Assembly: GCF_000002595.2 (NCBI RefSeq)
Contig: NC_057012.1
Span: forward strand, 4,325,613-4,389,612
Length of the DNA: 64,000 nt
Direction of reading: 5' to 3'
Origin: Chlamydomonas reinhardtii
Lineage: Eukaryota > Chlorophyta > Chlorophyceae > Chlamydomonadales > Chlamydomonadaceae
Part shown: one piece after another, positions 31,554-43,645 of the stretch
How positions within the stretch are numbered: the first letter of the stretch is position 1
How the letters are laid out: each line of letters opens with the position of its first letter
Made by a program: the position numbers and the translations under genes
The notes under the pieces: model-generated
Told to the model about the DNA's origin: nothing
Seen by the model: the letters and a program-made list of their open reading frames with translations, nothing else
Databases searched by the model: none

Positions 31554-33681
31554 AGCGAGGGGAAACGGGGATTGAACCCTTATGGGAAATAGCTTCTTCA
31601 GCAGCAGCGGAACCGTGCGTTGTGTCAAATGCTCATCTTTGTGTGACTCTCCGGGGTTAGTAGGCCCCGCTGGTCAAGCGACTTCAACAACGCGTTCAGT
31701 GTGTGAGCTGAGCTCGCTGCTGTCCGCCGCTCGATCGATCTTGTCAGAGCTCTCCTTATCTTAGGCAGAGTAGTATTGTTACGCTCACTGTTGTGCGGTA
31801 CAGTGTTGTGACAGGCAGATGAGTTCAGTAGGGCTAGGTTGCGAACCGTTCCCGATGCCCGGCTCGTTTCTTCCGAGGGCAGAAACGGCATCGTTGGCAG
31901 CTGGCAGGTCGAATCAAACCATTTCTGCTCAATTATCTGACAGAATTGATAGTAGAAGGATTCAGGGGGCTTTATGTGCGTGGAGGAGCTCGCTCTATCC
32001 CTTAACCCTACCCTGCCCTACCTTGCAAGGGCTCACGGTCTGCGGACAGTCGACGGTGCCCTTTCATCCAACGCAGATAGTTCACAAGTAAGGCGCACGG
32101 GCTACATGGAACCTAACGGCCTGCCGCGGCGCGACATCTGCGCCGTTGCCGCCATCAACCGCCGCCGACGACCGCCCTCGACCGCAAACCAGGCTCTCAA
32201 TAAGCAAGTCTCAACGCCTGCTTTCCTTGCCAGGCTGCTGCCTGCTACAGTGCCTGCCGCGCCTGCCATGCACAAAGAAGTTGTAAGGGGTACTGTGCCG
32301 GCGTGCCCTGCCAGCCTGCCCAGCACTGGTGACATCCACCTGGATAGAACCTACTTGCTCATGCCCGAGCCTGCCCTAGGATGCAGGGACCTAGGATGCG
32401 CAACCACACCGTCGCGGGACTATGGTATCCTTCACCTATGCCATCCAGCCCCATCGCACTCGCATATGCTGTTAATAACACCCAGCAGGTCCGATTTTGT
32501 CAATCGGCGGCCTAATATGGATGTGCTTGAAAGAACGCAACACGCACAAGCGAACATGACGTTGTAGAGCCGAGGCCAGTGAGCTAGCACAAGCAAAAAG
32601 AAAAGCGCGAGCATGAGCAGCGACCGCAACTGCTACGTTACCTTTGACGAGATAACCGCGCGCGCGCCAAGCTGCGCCACTCCGGCCGCTCCGGCGTCCT
32701 AAAGCTTGTGACTCTCAGCTGGTGCATACGGCTGTCAGAGGCTGGGCTGGCGTAATCCAACCATACCGGGTGGCCAAGCCAACCGAGCCACGCCGAGCCC
32801 AACCGCCCAGAACCGCCCCTCTGCCCTTGCCTCTGCCACGGGGCTGCATGAACTATCACGATGATGGACTGTCCGCAACATGCTGTTGCAGTATTGCCTC
32901 GGTAACTCAGTTGCATGAGATTGGCAATTTGTAAGAAACCCGGGGAGAAGTCTCTCCTGTAAGATACTGTTGTGATCGAGGTGCTGCTGAGGAATACGAC
33001 ATATGCTGAGCAGTGAACAGTCAGTGAAGTGGATGAGGGTGGCTGGTTCCTCTGCCTACAAGCTAGCTGATGTTGACCTGCGTAAGCAGACCTCATTGCG
33101 AACTTGACTCTTTATACGCTACATTACGATATGTTGTCAATTGTCACGCCGCATTCCACACTCGAGGTCATCATCACCAGAAATCGGCATCGCGCCTGGT
33201 GCGTGGCCCCCTGGAGACCGCCGTGCGTGCGGGCGTGCCGCGGCCCTCCACCTAGCTACATGCCCAATGCTGAACGCACGACGCCAGCGCGCCGCCAACG
33301 GCGGCTCCGGCGCCCGGGCTTGCTCACCCGGCGCACCCGTGAGCCCCGCCGCCCTGTCTCGTCGTCGGGCGCCCTCACACACGCACACGCCTTATATAGG
33401 ACTCTTCAGAGCCGCACCAACCGCACGAGCCGTACAAAACTGCCTCGCTGCTGGAGCATTGTGCGCTCCACGTCCCGCGCTTTCACCACCTTGCACTCCA
33501 GAATCCAAACTGCCCCCCCTGCCCCGCATCATCAGCTGTGGCTGCCCCAGCCGCTTGCAGTCAGTCCAGCGAGCTCCGGGTCTGGCCCTCGCACGCCTCC
33601 TCCTCCTGCTACTCCTCCTCCTCCTGCTCCTCCTCCTCCTCCTCCTCCTCCTCCTGCTCCTCCCCCACGCAGCGCTGCATC
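31554..33681. other. Intergenic stretch between the MYB-repeat and ArsB-like genes
   Basis: About 2.1 kb. An open frame on plus at 31974-32567 (197 codons) has no recognisable domain or splice partners and was not accepted. The right end is a (CTC)n tract at about 33597-33665 in the 3' region of the ArsB-like gene. Confidence 0.45.
33597..33665. repeat. (CTC)n tract after the ArsB-like stop codon
   Basis: About twenty CTC/CTG units on plus, reading (GAG)n in the 3' untranslated region of the minus-strand transporter gene, starting 17 bases past the stop. Confidence 0.9.
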
Positions 33682-36600
33682 TTAGCTGTGCGGGAACACG
33701 CCGAACTCGAACCACAGCACCGCCAGCCCCGCCACCAGCGAGGCGAAGCCCACCGGGAAGCACACGCGCAGGAAGCGTAGGTAGCTGCAGCGCAGGCCGT
33801 GCAGCCCGAGGATGTTTGACCACAGGATGCCGGCCAGGGCGCCGATGAGCGTGAACACCGCACCGATGTTGCTGCAGCAGCAGAGGAACGAGAGTGAGCG
33901 AGAAGGAGGTTGGATGTGGGTCAGGTGGGTGCGTGCGCAGGTGAGCTTAAGGGTTGCATAAGGTGGGCGACATACGGTACGCACACAATTTCGCATAAGT
34001 CCTCGCATACGCGCGACCACGCACGCGCACACCCACCTGGCCAGCACCAGCGCAAACAGCGAGGCCATGTGTGTGTTGCCGTATCCCACACGTGACGTGA
34101 ACCTGCGCAGCAAGCGCACCGCGAGGGAGCGAGCGAAGCAGACCGTTACCATCGGCCGAGTATCACAGGGACGAGCGGGCCGGTGACAACTGTCAAGGCC
34201 ACGGACTGCAAAGGGCGCACTGCGCGTGGCTGAAGAGCGAGCGTGACATCACTTCGGGCATACACGAAAACGACGCTTGCGCTTCAGGTTTCAACCCATC
34301 CCCACCCCATCTCCCCGCACCCCAGCCCCGAAGCTACCGCCCCACTCACTGCTCGCTGAGCAGCACGCGTGTGAGCAGGATGGTCATGGGCTGGTTGTTG
34401 ATGGTGTTGGCTAGGAACACGGACAGGAAGCCGATGATGAACACGGCCGCAGGCAGCGTGCGGCAGGCGTCGCCCAGGCCCGAACCAAACACAGCCAGCC
34501 AGCCCTGTTTGTGCACACATGTGTCCGGAGCCAAGACACGTGCGTGTTTGCGTGTTAGGGAAACAGAGGCGCAATTGTGCGTCCAGCATGTGTGTGCGCG
34601 TGTATCGAGTGCACCAGCAGGCATGCGGGTCGCGCGTGGTGCTGGTGTATATGGTGCGGCTGTGTGACCCGTACTGCTGCAGCCGTCAGGGCTAGCTGCA
34701 GGTCCCTCCCCCCGCCCCGCTCCCCACGCACCTGCACCGACAGCCCCTCCACCAGCACGAACATGCCCAGCGTGAACGGCACCACCTCCCACGGCAGGTC
34801 GAACAGCAGCCCCCAATAGGTGGGTGCGCGGCCGCGCAGGTCGTCAACTGTCATGGCGACGGGGCCCGTGCCGGCAGCGGCAGACAACGGCGACAGCGCC
34901 GTGCTACCGGCTGCGATGGCCGCGGCGGTGGTGGATTCGTCAATGGCGGCGGAGGCGACGCACGGCGGCGGAGGTGGCGTCGCAATGTTGATGGAGACCG
35001 TCCCTGGCGGCAACGCAGGCCGGCCGTCGGCGGCGGCATCGTCAGCAGCAATGGCGGCAGGCAGCAGCGGCTCCGCCGTCGGCGGCGTCTCCGTCGCCTC
35101 CGCCACCGGTCCCGCTGCTAGCCCGGCCGCCGCCGCCACCACCGGCGCCGCCTCTGAAACTGCTGCTGACGTAACCTCCATCGCCTCCGCCACCGGCCGC
35201 GAGTGCGCATCTGCTGCCGACCCCACGCCGGACGCCGAGGGCCGTCTTTCGAAAAGCGGCCTGGTGCCTAGAGCGGAATCTGTGCGCGCCGCCGCCGCCG
35301 CCGCCGAGACGGCAGGCATGTTGATAAGCGGGGCAACCAAGGGATCGTCCACGGCGCCGCCTGTGTTGCCGTTGCCGGAGCTGGCGATTGCCTGCTTGCG
35401 CCGGACAGAGCGACTGGCGTGCAGCTGCGCCGGCGGCTCCGTCACGCAGGGGGTCAGCGCGACGGCGCCCGCCGCCGGGCTTTGCCTTCCTGACGCAGGC
35501 GATGCAAACGCCGCGACACCGCTGCTGTCAGCTTCGCTGCCCACCGCCGCCCCCGCACCTGCCGGCGGCAGCCCCCAGCCACCGCCACCGTCATTGCCAA
35601 CGTCTTTGCCGGCCTTCGCAATATCACCGCTGCTGCCGCTGCTGCGTCCACTGCCTCCGTTTTCTGCTCCGCCGCCGCGACCGCTCCGGTCCTTCTTGTC
35701 GCCGACTCCCTCGTGCTCCCCCTCCTCCCCATGCAGCCGTTCGCCGCCGCACGACCAGCACTCGGACAGCGGCCCCCACACGTGCGGCAGTGAGGCGCGG
35801 AAGGGCCACAGGTTATACACGGCGTGCACGCCGCCGCACACCAGCGTGATGGCCCACAACTCCCACCTGCAGGTGTGTGCGCCATTGTATTCATGTGTGT
35901 AATAATTGTGCGGGTGGGTGGGTGTGCGTGCAATTGCGCCACAACACCGGGTTGTGGCAGTGGGCGCAGTTTTACGAGTCTTAGGACGGCATCAGGCAGC
36001 GTGTCGTAAAGCGGTCCATCAGAAACCCAAACGGGACGGCTGCGAAGATCCCTGGCCAGGCGGCCTAACCACTCGCACAAGCAGCTGCTGCGTTACTATT
36101 ATTCGCCAATGCACGACCTTCAGCGCTGCTGAAATATTACAGCTCGCTGCATTCGATCGCTCGCAGCATGCGCATATCGTGCTTGGCAGGAGACTGAACG
36201 ACGTCAGGCTGGACGACTCAGACCGACTTTTCGCTTCGCGTCGAACATGAATCGTCGTTGCGGTGAAGTTTATATGCGCAAGTCGCAGTCGCATACTTAT
36301 TGTTCACGAAAACGGCGCAATCTAGGGCCATCGGGAACTGTCGTTCTTTAGGGTTCAGTTGGTTTCAGTGCAATTCATAGGCAACAATATCTCACCCCAG
36401 CGTCGGCGCGGCTGCCAGCAGTGACAGGCACGTGAGCATGTTGACGGACCCGAACACGGCGCCCAAGCGGTCGCGGACCATGTGGCTGGCGTCCACGGCC
36501 GGCAGCGGGATGCGGCGGGGGATGGAGGAGCGGAACTCCAGCAGCAACACCAGGAACGTCACCACGCCGGCGGCTGCAGGGGGGGGGGGAATATGTGCCC

Positions 36601-38805
36601 GAGCCCAATGCAGGGGCGGCAAGGGGGGGGGCAAGGGGTGGAGGGTTTAGGGCGGGTGGTCGGCGGCGGCAGAGAGTCAATGACAGTACGGCTGCCTCAG
36701 AACGAGCGCGTTTGGGAGGCGTGCACACATGCGCGAATACTGGTGCATGATGAATGGATGATGCCGGGTGCAAGGTGCGGCAGTGTGCCGCATGCAGCAG
36801 TGCGCGGATCTCTTAAACCCCACCAAGGTTTGGCCGTTCACCACCAGTCCCCGCCCTTATTGCTTCTTGCTGGGCTTGCCGCGTTGTCGACAACGCCACC
36901 CTACCGCCAACCCTTCACTCGCCCAGGCTCGCTCACCGAATGTGGGCAGCGTCATGTACTTGCTGTAGCCCAGGAAGGTCATGTCGTAGGCCTGAGCCAC
37001 AATGATGTTGGTGGGGTTGCCCGTGTACAGAAGCGCGCCGAAGGTGTTGGCGGCGGCATACTCGGCAAACAGGAACGGCATCTGCGTGTTTGCGTGTGGG
37101 TTTGTATGTGTGGCACGAGGTATTACAGGAGGAGAAGCACATGAGGGGCAGGGGCAGACACCGCGATTGTGTTCGTGTAGCAGGGACAGGGGCAGGGGCT
37201 TTATGTGCGACTAGCCAATGACGGCGCAGGGAAAAGTACGGGGTGAAACGTCAGCGCCGGCGCGCTTTTGCGAGGGTCGAGAAACCTATTGGGAGCACAG
37301 CGATTGGTTGGTGCAACTTCGCTGCTGGTCAAGAGCACGAGGTCACTCCGCCATTCGGCACGCCAATACATCACCGCCGCCGCCTGTCCACTACGCCCCG
37401 CCGCCCGCCCACCCACCGGGTCTGCTCCGGTGGCCTTGGCGAAATAGCACACGATGGGCGTCAGAGTCAGACTGAGCGGGAGGGGTAGAGGGGCAAGGCA
37501 GGGTGGGGGTGGCGTGTCAGAGGTGAGGCACACGCTCGCGAAAACCATACACACAAATGCCGCGCCTGCGCTCTCGTATGTGACCCATCTCTACCTGGCG
37601 GATGCATATGCGGCCCCGCAACCGCCCTGTTCCATCCCCCTCGCTCCCTTGATCCACCCACGCCCGTGCCTGCACGCCTCTGCCACCCCTCCATCCCTCA
37701 ACTCTCCCGGCCTCACATGCAGACGTCGTTGCTGGTGAAGGTGGTGATGAAGGACGACAACAGGAAGTAGAACAGGAACAGCACAAAGCCGCGCCCGCCC
37801 GACAAGACTGTGAACTTGAGGGCCATCCAGGCAAAGATGCCTGCGTGTGCACGTGTGCATACACGTGTGTACACGTGTGTGTGGGTCCGCTGTGAGGCCA
37901 AAGGCAAATGACATTGAACTCCAAGCTTCCCCCATACAAACACACCCCAACCCCGTTACCCATACACGCATTCGGCACCTCCTGGCTATCTTCGTGCCCC
38001 ATTCCCCCTTGTCGTGCCGTGCCTCTCCTCACCTGTGGCGTCCAGCGATTCCGCGATGTACGCCATACTCATGAAAAGAATCAGGATGCCGTACGGCTTG
38101 ATCTGGTCGTTTCCCAGCAGGCCCCGACCCACATCCTGTGTATGTGCGTGCGCGTTTGTTTTTAGGGAAGCGCAGTGATGGAGAGCTCGCCCGCCCGTAC
38201 GCGCGTGTGTTAAAGAGCACATAGACAAGTAAGCGCAGAGACTGTGGATCCGCGCGCGTGTGCACGTATGTGTAGTCAAATGGACATTGGTTGGCATTTC
38301 TTGGTTTCCTCTTGGGTTCTGGAGTGAATTACTGTACCCCGCCCCAACCCCAACCCACCACAATCCGAACACACACCTGAATGGTCATGCAGGTGCACGC
38401 CAGCATCAGCAACACCGCAATGACCGGCGCGATGTAGTACCTGCGTCGCAAGTGCCATGCATTCATGTGTTATTGCGTTGCGTGCATTTGTGTCCCATGC
38501 ATGTGTCCCATGCAGCTGCACCAACAGCGGCACGAGTAGCAGCCATGTGGCATGAGTTCCACCTATGGGACTTAGAAAGCGGTGCCTTTCGGTGGGATGG
38601 CCCTCCCCCACGTTTCTACCCCGAGAACGGCAGCCCACTTTTACCACGCTTACTTGATTGCTATTTGCAGCGGCTTACGCCGTGACGAGGCCGGCAGCGG
38701 AATGTTCACCGCCACAGGTTTGAACACCAGCAGCAGTGTGAACACGATGGCCAGGCAGAAGATAACCAGCGCCGCCACTGCTGTGAAACTGCCGACGTCC
38801 GTCAT
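33682..38805 (-). CDS. ArsB/NhaD-superfamily ion transporter with a long loop
   Basis: Eleven exons: 38805-38654, 38440-38377, 38135-38033, 37840-37717, 37471-37417, 37081-36937, 36573-36396, 35866-34732, 34504-34350, 34102-34037 and 33871-33682, all phase-consistent, about 788 residues. An in-frame stop about 24 bases upstream supports the ATG at 38805. Family motifs are FITTFTSNDVCILTLTPIV, NTFGALLYTGNPTNIIVAQ, FLANTINNQPMTILLTR and SNIGAVFTLIGALAGILW, the paired half-sites of ion-transporter-superfamily permeases such as ArsB, with the Asn/Asp residues that line the transport path. Substrate is not fixed by sequence: arsenite, Na+/H+ or carboxylates are possible. Exon 8 inserts about 300 Ala/Gly/Ser/Pro-rich residues in the central cytosolic loop between the two halves. 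No strong transit peptide is seen. Confidence 0.88.
38203..38247 (+). repeat. (GT)n-headed intronic repeat B, ArsB-like intron 2
   Basis: GTGTGTTAAAGAGCACATAG followed by a diverged core (GCGCAGAGACTGTG). It lies about 70 bases from the acceptor at 38136, with the GT end facing that exon. Confidence 0.65.
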
Positions 38806-40650
38806 GTTGCTGCTTTGTTGCGGGTGCCGCTATTGCTGTTGGCTGTTCCTGTTGTGGCTTCTAACGGCCGCTGCTATTGTTGTGGTTGCTGCGGCCTGCG
38901 GGAATAAGCCGGGCTGGGCTGCGGGCAGCGGCAGCGGACAGTGTTGACCCTGTCCAGACGTCGGCCCAGCTACCGATGTACGTTAGCTAGCTAGCTAGCT
39001 GGCAGTACATAGAGTCAATTGTGGGAGACTTGAAGGCCTCCTTCGTTGCCCCGGGGTGGGGACCCAACGTTGCAGGTACCGGCGCAGCGTTCCGGCCAGT
39101 TCCGACCGCAGCCGCCGCGCCTCCAGTGCTGCTACCCAGGGGCTAGGGCCCAGCTGAATCTGCGAGGGCGACAGCGGTGAGGGTGTGTGTTGATGTGTTC
39201 AGGGTGCCGGGTTAGCATTGTAGTGCCGCGTGGCGACGGGAATGCGGAATAGCTCCGTGCTGGGCGTGTTGCGGCGTGGCGTGCGTTTGGTTAAGACTGC
39301 CGTGCGTTCGGGTCTGGACTGCCGCCCCCTTAGAGACTGGAAGGAGCTTATGAAAGCGGAGCACCTCAAACCCTCGCACTCGCAACGTTCCCGGCGCGGA
39401 AAGATTCCAGGTGCAACGCACGCGCTGGGAAGGCTTACGAACTCGGCCGGGCACCCACGGGACCGACAGGACAGAGCAATGTATCACCGCCTTGAATACC
39501 TCAGAACAGTCACGCCCAGCTCCAGCTCCGAAGAGAACAGTTTAGGGTACGCCTGCCCACTCAGGTCGCGGGCGCTCAGGCGTCACGAGGTGGTTTCGCC
39601 CGCCGAGCAGCATTCACACATAATATAATGGTGGATGCATACATTTTCACACACGTATCAAGCGCGATTTATGATAACAGCAGCCAGGAAGCGCTGCAGT
39701 TCGGACAAAATAACTTTGCAGATAACTTTGACGGGATCCAAGTTTGCTAAGTAAAAATGCAGGTTGCCATAAGAAAATAGAGCTGTACGCTTAATCAAAT
39801 GGCGATGGTGAAGGAAAGGGCGACAGGCGCGGGCTGCATGCTGCCGCCTAGCTTCTGCCACAAACGAGAGCCTCTGCCTACGTCCTTTGCTCAGACCCTC
39901 CCTAAGGTGTTTTATATGTAAATTTACCATCATATCAACTTCTGATTACAAACCAGAAAATGTTCTTCATCCCCGCTATGCACCGTCTGTTCAAGCGATT
40001 GTTAGGCTGTACCCAAATGTAGCGTTCTGCATGCGCGGTTTGTGCGCTGCTGCTGAAGAGGCGGCTTGCGCGACTCGTACTCTAGTGGCGGTTAACCCCA
40101 CCGGTCGTAGGTGCAGAATTCCAATGCTCGTGTCAGCGCCCGCTTTACCTTGGCGTCTTGGGTGGCCGTGGGGCTTTGGGGCCTGCTACATGGGCGTGAG
40201 GGGCGGTGGCGGGCCTGGCGGCATTGGGCGGACCATAGGGCGTGGGACAAAGGGCTGCGGGCGTGGCACCAATCGTCACCTTGCACGACACAACCCATCA
40301 CCGCACCTCGGCCTCACCACGATTCGCGCGCTGTTGTCGCGCGATGGGCACATGCTGGAGGGACAGGCTGGCCCGCTGGCGCTGGCTCGGGCGAGCTCGG
40401 CGGCGCCGCAGCTGCAGCCGCCAAGCCGCCGCCAGGGCTCGGCGCCGCCGCCGCCCGTGCGTCAGCAGCGGCGTCATCGGCGCCTGAGACACACCAGCAC
40501 AAAATCGAAGCCAACTTCATAGATGATCATCTGAGGCTGTGTAGTTCGATAAGATGCTGGGACGGATGGCGACGGCGGTTGCTGACGACGACGGCGTGGC
40601 GGCTGAGTGCCGTCCTCACCTGCGGCGGGCTCGGGCGCGCGTGCCGCCAG
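38806..40650. other. Intergenic stretch upstream of the ArsB-like gene
   Basis: It holds the ArsB-like promoter, a GCTA tetranucleotide run near 38985-39000, and an AT-richer block at about 39600-40020. A minus-strand segment at about 39160-39076 has an acceptor and an open frame (SPWVAALEARRLRSELAGTL) but could not be joined to a gene. The first exon of the small plus-strand gene at 40.65-43.2 kb probably lies in the right part. Confidence 0.4.
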
Positions 40651-43217
40651 CCGCCTCGCCCGCAAGGGTGCTGCTGGAACCAGTGGTGACGGAGGCTTGG
40701 ATGATGGTGGGGATGTGTGTGGTGCAGGTGCGCAGAGGGGCGGCGTGTCGGCGGCGGAGAGCGCGGGGAACGCGCGCAAGCAGGTCGAGGGGTATCGCTG
40801 GCATTGCTGATGGATTTCGCGAGAGGTGAGATCGATTACGCTGGTGGCAGAAGGGTACTAGGGTGTGTGGGCGGGGCGGTGGGGAGTGGGAGGGTGGCGT
40901 GTGGCGTGGCGTGGCGGTGGCGCAGGGCGGGACGGCCGGGCGTTGGGAGGCTTGGGGCGGGGGGGGGGGGTTGGCGCTGGGCCATGGTGCCTCGGCACGG
41001 GTTGGGCTCCCGCGAGCGAGCGACGCGTATCCATATGCGCTGCCGCCCGCGCTGCCGGCCTCCTCCGTTATCAATACCGCCGTCTCCTAGCTGTTCGTGC
41101 CCACCTCCCTGCCTCTGTCTCTGCCTGTGTCTCTGCCTCTGCCTGCAGATCCCAGGCGAGCGCTGGTCAAGGACTTCACGGCGCCACAGCAGAGACGGTT
41201 CACCGACCTCATGACCAGTAGGTGGGAGTGAACGGCTGGAGGGGGGAGGGGGCAGGTGGGATTAGGGGACGAAAGGGCAGCTGAGGGATTGGGGACAAGG
41301 GCGGGAGGGGACACCCGCGGTCCCCATTTCTTGCTGGTTACTGGCAATATGGTGAACACAGCCGCTCGCTGTCTGGGCCTGTTCGCCTTCCCGCCCGCCC
41401 CTCCCTGCCTCCAGACTGCAGGCACGTGAAGCGCCCAGACTACTGCGTCAGCCACAAGTGCGACAGCAGCCCCTTCCACTGCCTGGTCCGCTCCGCGACT
41501 ACCCTTCAATGGCGCGGTGCCCGGCGAGGTGTGCGTGTGGCTGGGCATATGTGAGTGCGGGCGTGTGTGTTAAAGAGCACAAGGAAAACGTTGCGCAAAG
41601 ACAGTGTATGCGATGCAGCAAAGCGACGGTTTACGGATGTTACCTACGGGCGTGTGTGTGTATGTGTGTGTGTGTTTATATATGTGTGTGACACCGGTGG
41701 CGTACGCGGGTGTGCTAAGGTAAAGCGATTGTGTGGGTGTTATGTGGGACGGTGGGGCAGGGTGCGAGGCTGAAGGGAGGTGTGATCGCATGTGTGCCTG
41801 TGCGTGTGCCCTGTCTTCATGGAGTCACATTCCTCCTGCCGCGCACCGCCCTGCCGCCAACCCACCTCTCAGCCGCAGTCGCCGTGAACCAGCACTCGCC
41901 CCAGGAGCAGGATATCCACCTGGCCCAGCTGAACAACGCCATTACTTACGCCAGCGGAGGTGTGGACGCGGGGTGGGGCCTGGGCCTATCTCTCTGCACC
42001 TGCTGACCTACGGCTTCTCAAAATTGACATCCGCGACTGCTGTCAGGTGCGGGTAGGCATGGGCGCGGCCACGTCTTTCGTCCGTCGTCCGTAGTGGGCG
42101 GTGTGTTGAAGTGTCAGACTCTGGACCAGTTGCTGGGGGTTGGGGCCTGCTGGGGCTCGGAGGTAGGGGCTGGGAGCTGAAGGAACTTGGTATAGTCCGG
42201 CATAGAGCGCTAGTCAAGTTATGGTGTGCGTTTGTAAAGACAAGGAAGAGGGTGGGGTGTGTGGGCTGGTCTGTCCCGCGGCAGGTGCTCGCGCGCCGGA
42301 CCCGTGGGCCACCGGGCTGCGAAGGGTCTTCGCATGTAAATGCATTATGCAAGTCTGACTCTCTGGTTGCCGTTTGGGTCCATGCTGCTGCGCAATGCCG
42401 CTCAGTTGACTGTGACTGACTGTGATGACGCGCATCACCGCACGCGCCGCGCGATTCAGAGCTGACCGGGCCGGTAACCATCGCCACACGCAGCCACTCC
42501 CGCAGCTACCAAGCGACCTGTAGTAACCCACTGACTTGTAATCTTACACCAACTATCGCAGCAACCGGCAGGCACATCCAACAAGTTTCAGCGACGAACC
42601 GTTTACGAAATGACGGGCAAGGGCCACACGCACGCGATGTCGCAGGAGGAGAAGGACCACATCGCACAGGAGTGAGTTTCCGCACCAGTTTCGGGAGCCC
42701 GGGGCTGCCAAGGTCTCGACCGACCAGTTTCGGAACCGTTTCGCAAGCGCTTTTAGCGGGCCTCTCGCCGAGCGATGACTCTCTTCCGCTGCCTCCAACA
42801 CAGGAAGTTTGGCAAGCCCTTCGAGGAGCTGGACACGAATGAGAAGAAGACCGTGGGCGCGCTGCATCACTCCAAGCAGGTGGGTGTAACTCTGCGGGCG
42901 CTGGGGGTGTCCGTGCGTGAGTGCTGCTGCGGGGTGCCGCAGCCGCACCGTCCGGCCCGTACCCGCGTGTGTGCATGTGCGCTGCGCCTGTCGGTCAGGT
43001 TGCCCCCATCTGGGGAAACGCTCCTTCAGACCGTGTGTCGCCTCAAGATGCCGTAGTGTGCCAAACGCACCCAATCTCCGCAAGCCAGCCACCCATTGGG
43101 CCGTGTGGATGCGTCACACCTGCCTGCTTGCCTCCCTTGCAGATGATGGGACCTGAGGGCGGCCAGCAGCAGGAGGGAGCCCCCACGCCGGCCCACCACA
43201 CCCGCTCCCACAAGTAG
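40651..43217 (+). CDS. Uncharacterised small protein, 5' end unresolved
   Basis: Seven exons join in phase: 40651-40727 (weak), 41149-41217, 41415-41528, 41879-41959, 42572-42671, 42804-42879 and 43143-43217, about 198 residues visible. I do not recognise the family. Visible parts are DPRRALVKDFTAPQQRRFTD, a four-Cys stretch (C-x8-C-x4-C-x6-C around HVKRPDYCVSHKCDSSPFHC), DIHLAQLNNAITYASGG, NKFQRRTVYEMTGKGHTHAM, and then a charged segment with KFGKPFEELDTNEKKTVGAL and a His/Gln-rich C-terminus. No membrane span or signal peptide is seen. The acceptor of exon 42572 was chosen because it keeps the frame; an acceptor ten bases upstream breaks it. No start codon is available in the first listed exon, so at least one upstream exon is missing. 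The four Cys residues could bind metal; that is a guess. Confidence 0.6.
41562..41620 (+). repeat. (GT)n-headed intronic repeat B, fullest copy
   Basis: GTGTGTGTTAAAGAGCACAA followed by GGAAAACGTTGCGCAAAGAC and AGTGTATGCGATGCAGC. It starts about 33 bases after the donor at 41529 with the GT end facing that exon. Related copies lie in five other introns of five genes. Confidence 0.8.
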
Positions 43218-43602
43218 TGTCATCGACCCATGGGCAATGCCAGCTTCAGCCGCAACTGCCAGCCAGCAGATGAGGTATCGGCAGTAGCACCGCCGCCACC
43301 ACGGCGCCCTGAGTTGTAGCCGGTAGACGTTGTTGTTGTTGGCTTGTTGTTGTTCATGCGTTCACTTATTGCGAGTGTCGGCCTAGGAACCACATAGGCG
43401 CTCCACGCACTCATGACTGCATGTCCTCTCGCTCCACCACTACCGTATGTGGTGGGTTTAGCCGGACGCTGTCCAAGGCAGCAGGCAGCTGAACGAGACG
43501 AAGACGCTGAGGCGCGAGTGTACGTTTTTGGAGCAAAACGGTGGATTGGCGGTCAGCGGTGACGACTGTGAATGAAGCGGCTTATGTGTGGACTGTCGAC
43601 TG

Positions 43603-43645
43603 TGTAATGGCGGTGGTCTTAACTGTGTGTACATGCTGGCTGTAA
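43603..43645 (+). terminator. Candidate poly(A) signals of the small plus-strand gene
   Basis: Two TGTAA motifs at 43603-43607 and 43641-43645, about 390 and 425 bases after the stop at 43217. Confidence 0.5.

Noticed and set aside
31974-32567. Plus-strand frame of 197 codons with an ATG
   Set aside because: It has no recognisable domain, no splice context and average composition; the length is within chance for GC-rich DNA.
34820-35902. Plus-strand open frame of 360 codons over the transporter loop
   Set aside because: It is the antisense shadow of the Ala/Gly-rich loop in exon 8, with no conserved sequence at its ends.
39076-39160. Minus-strand exon-like segment (SPWVAALEARRLRSELAGTL) upstream of the ArsB-like gene
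   Set aside because: It has an acceptor and an open frame but cannot join the transporter, whose ATG at 38805 is preceded by an in-frame stop; no other partner was found.
40092-40520. Possible minus-strand small gene ending in ALEFCTYDRWG
   Set aside because: The parts could not be joined with proper acceptors in frame, and the region overlaps the unresolved 5' end of the plus-strand small gene.
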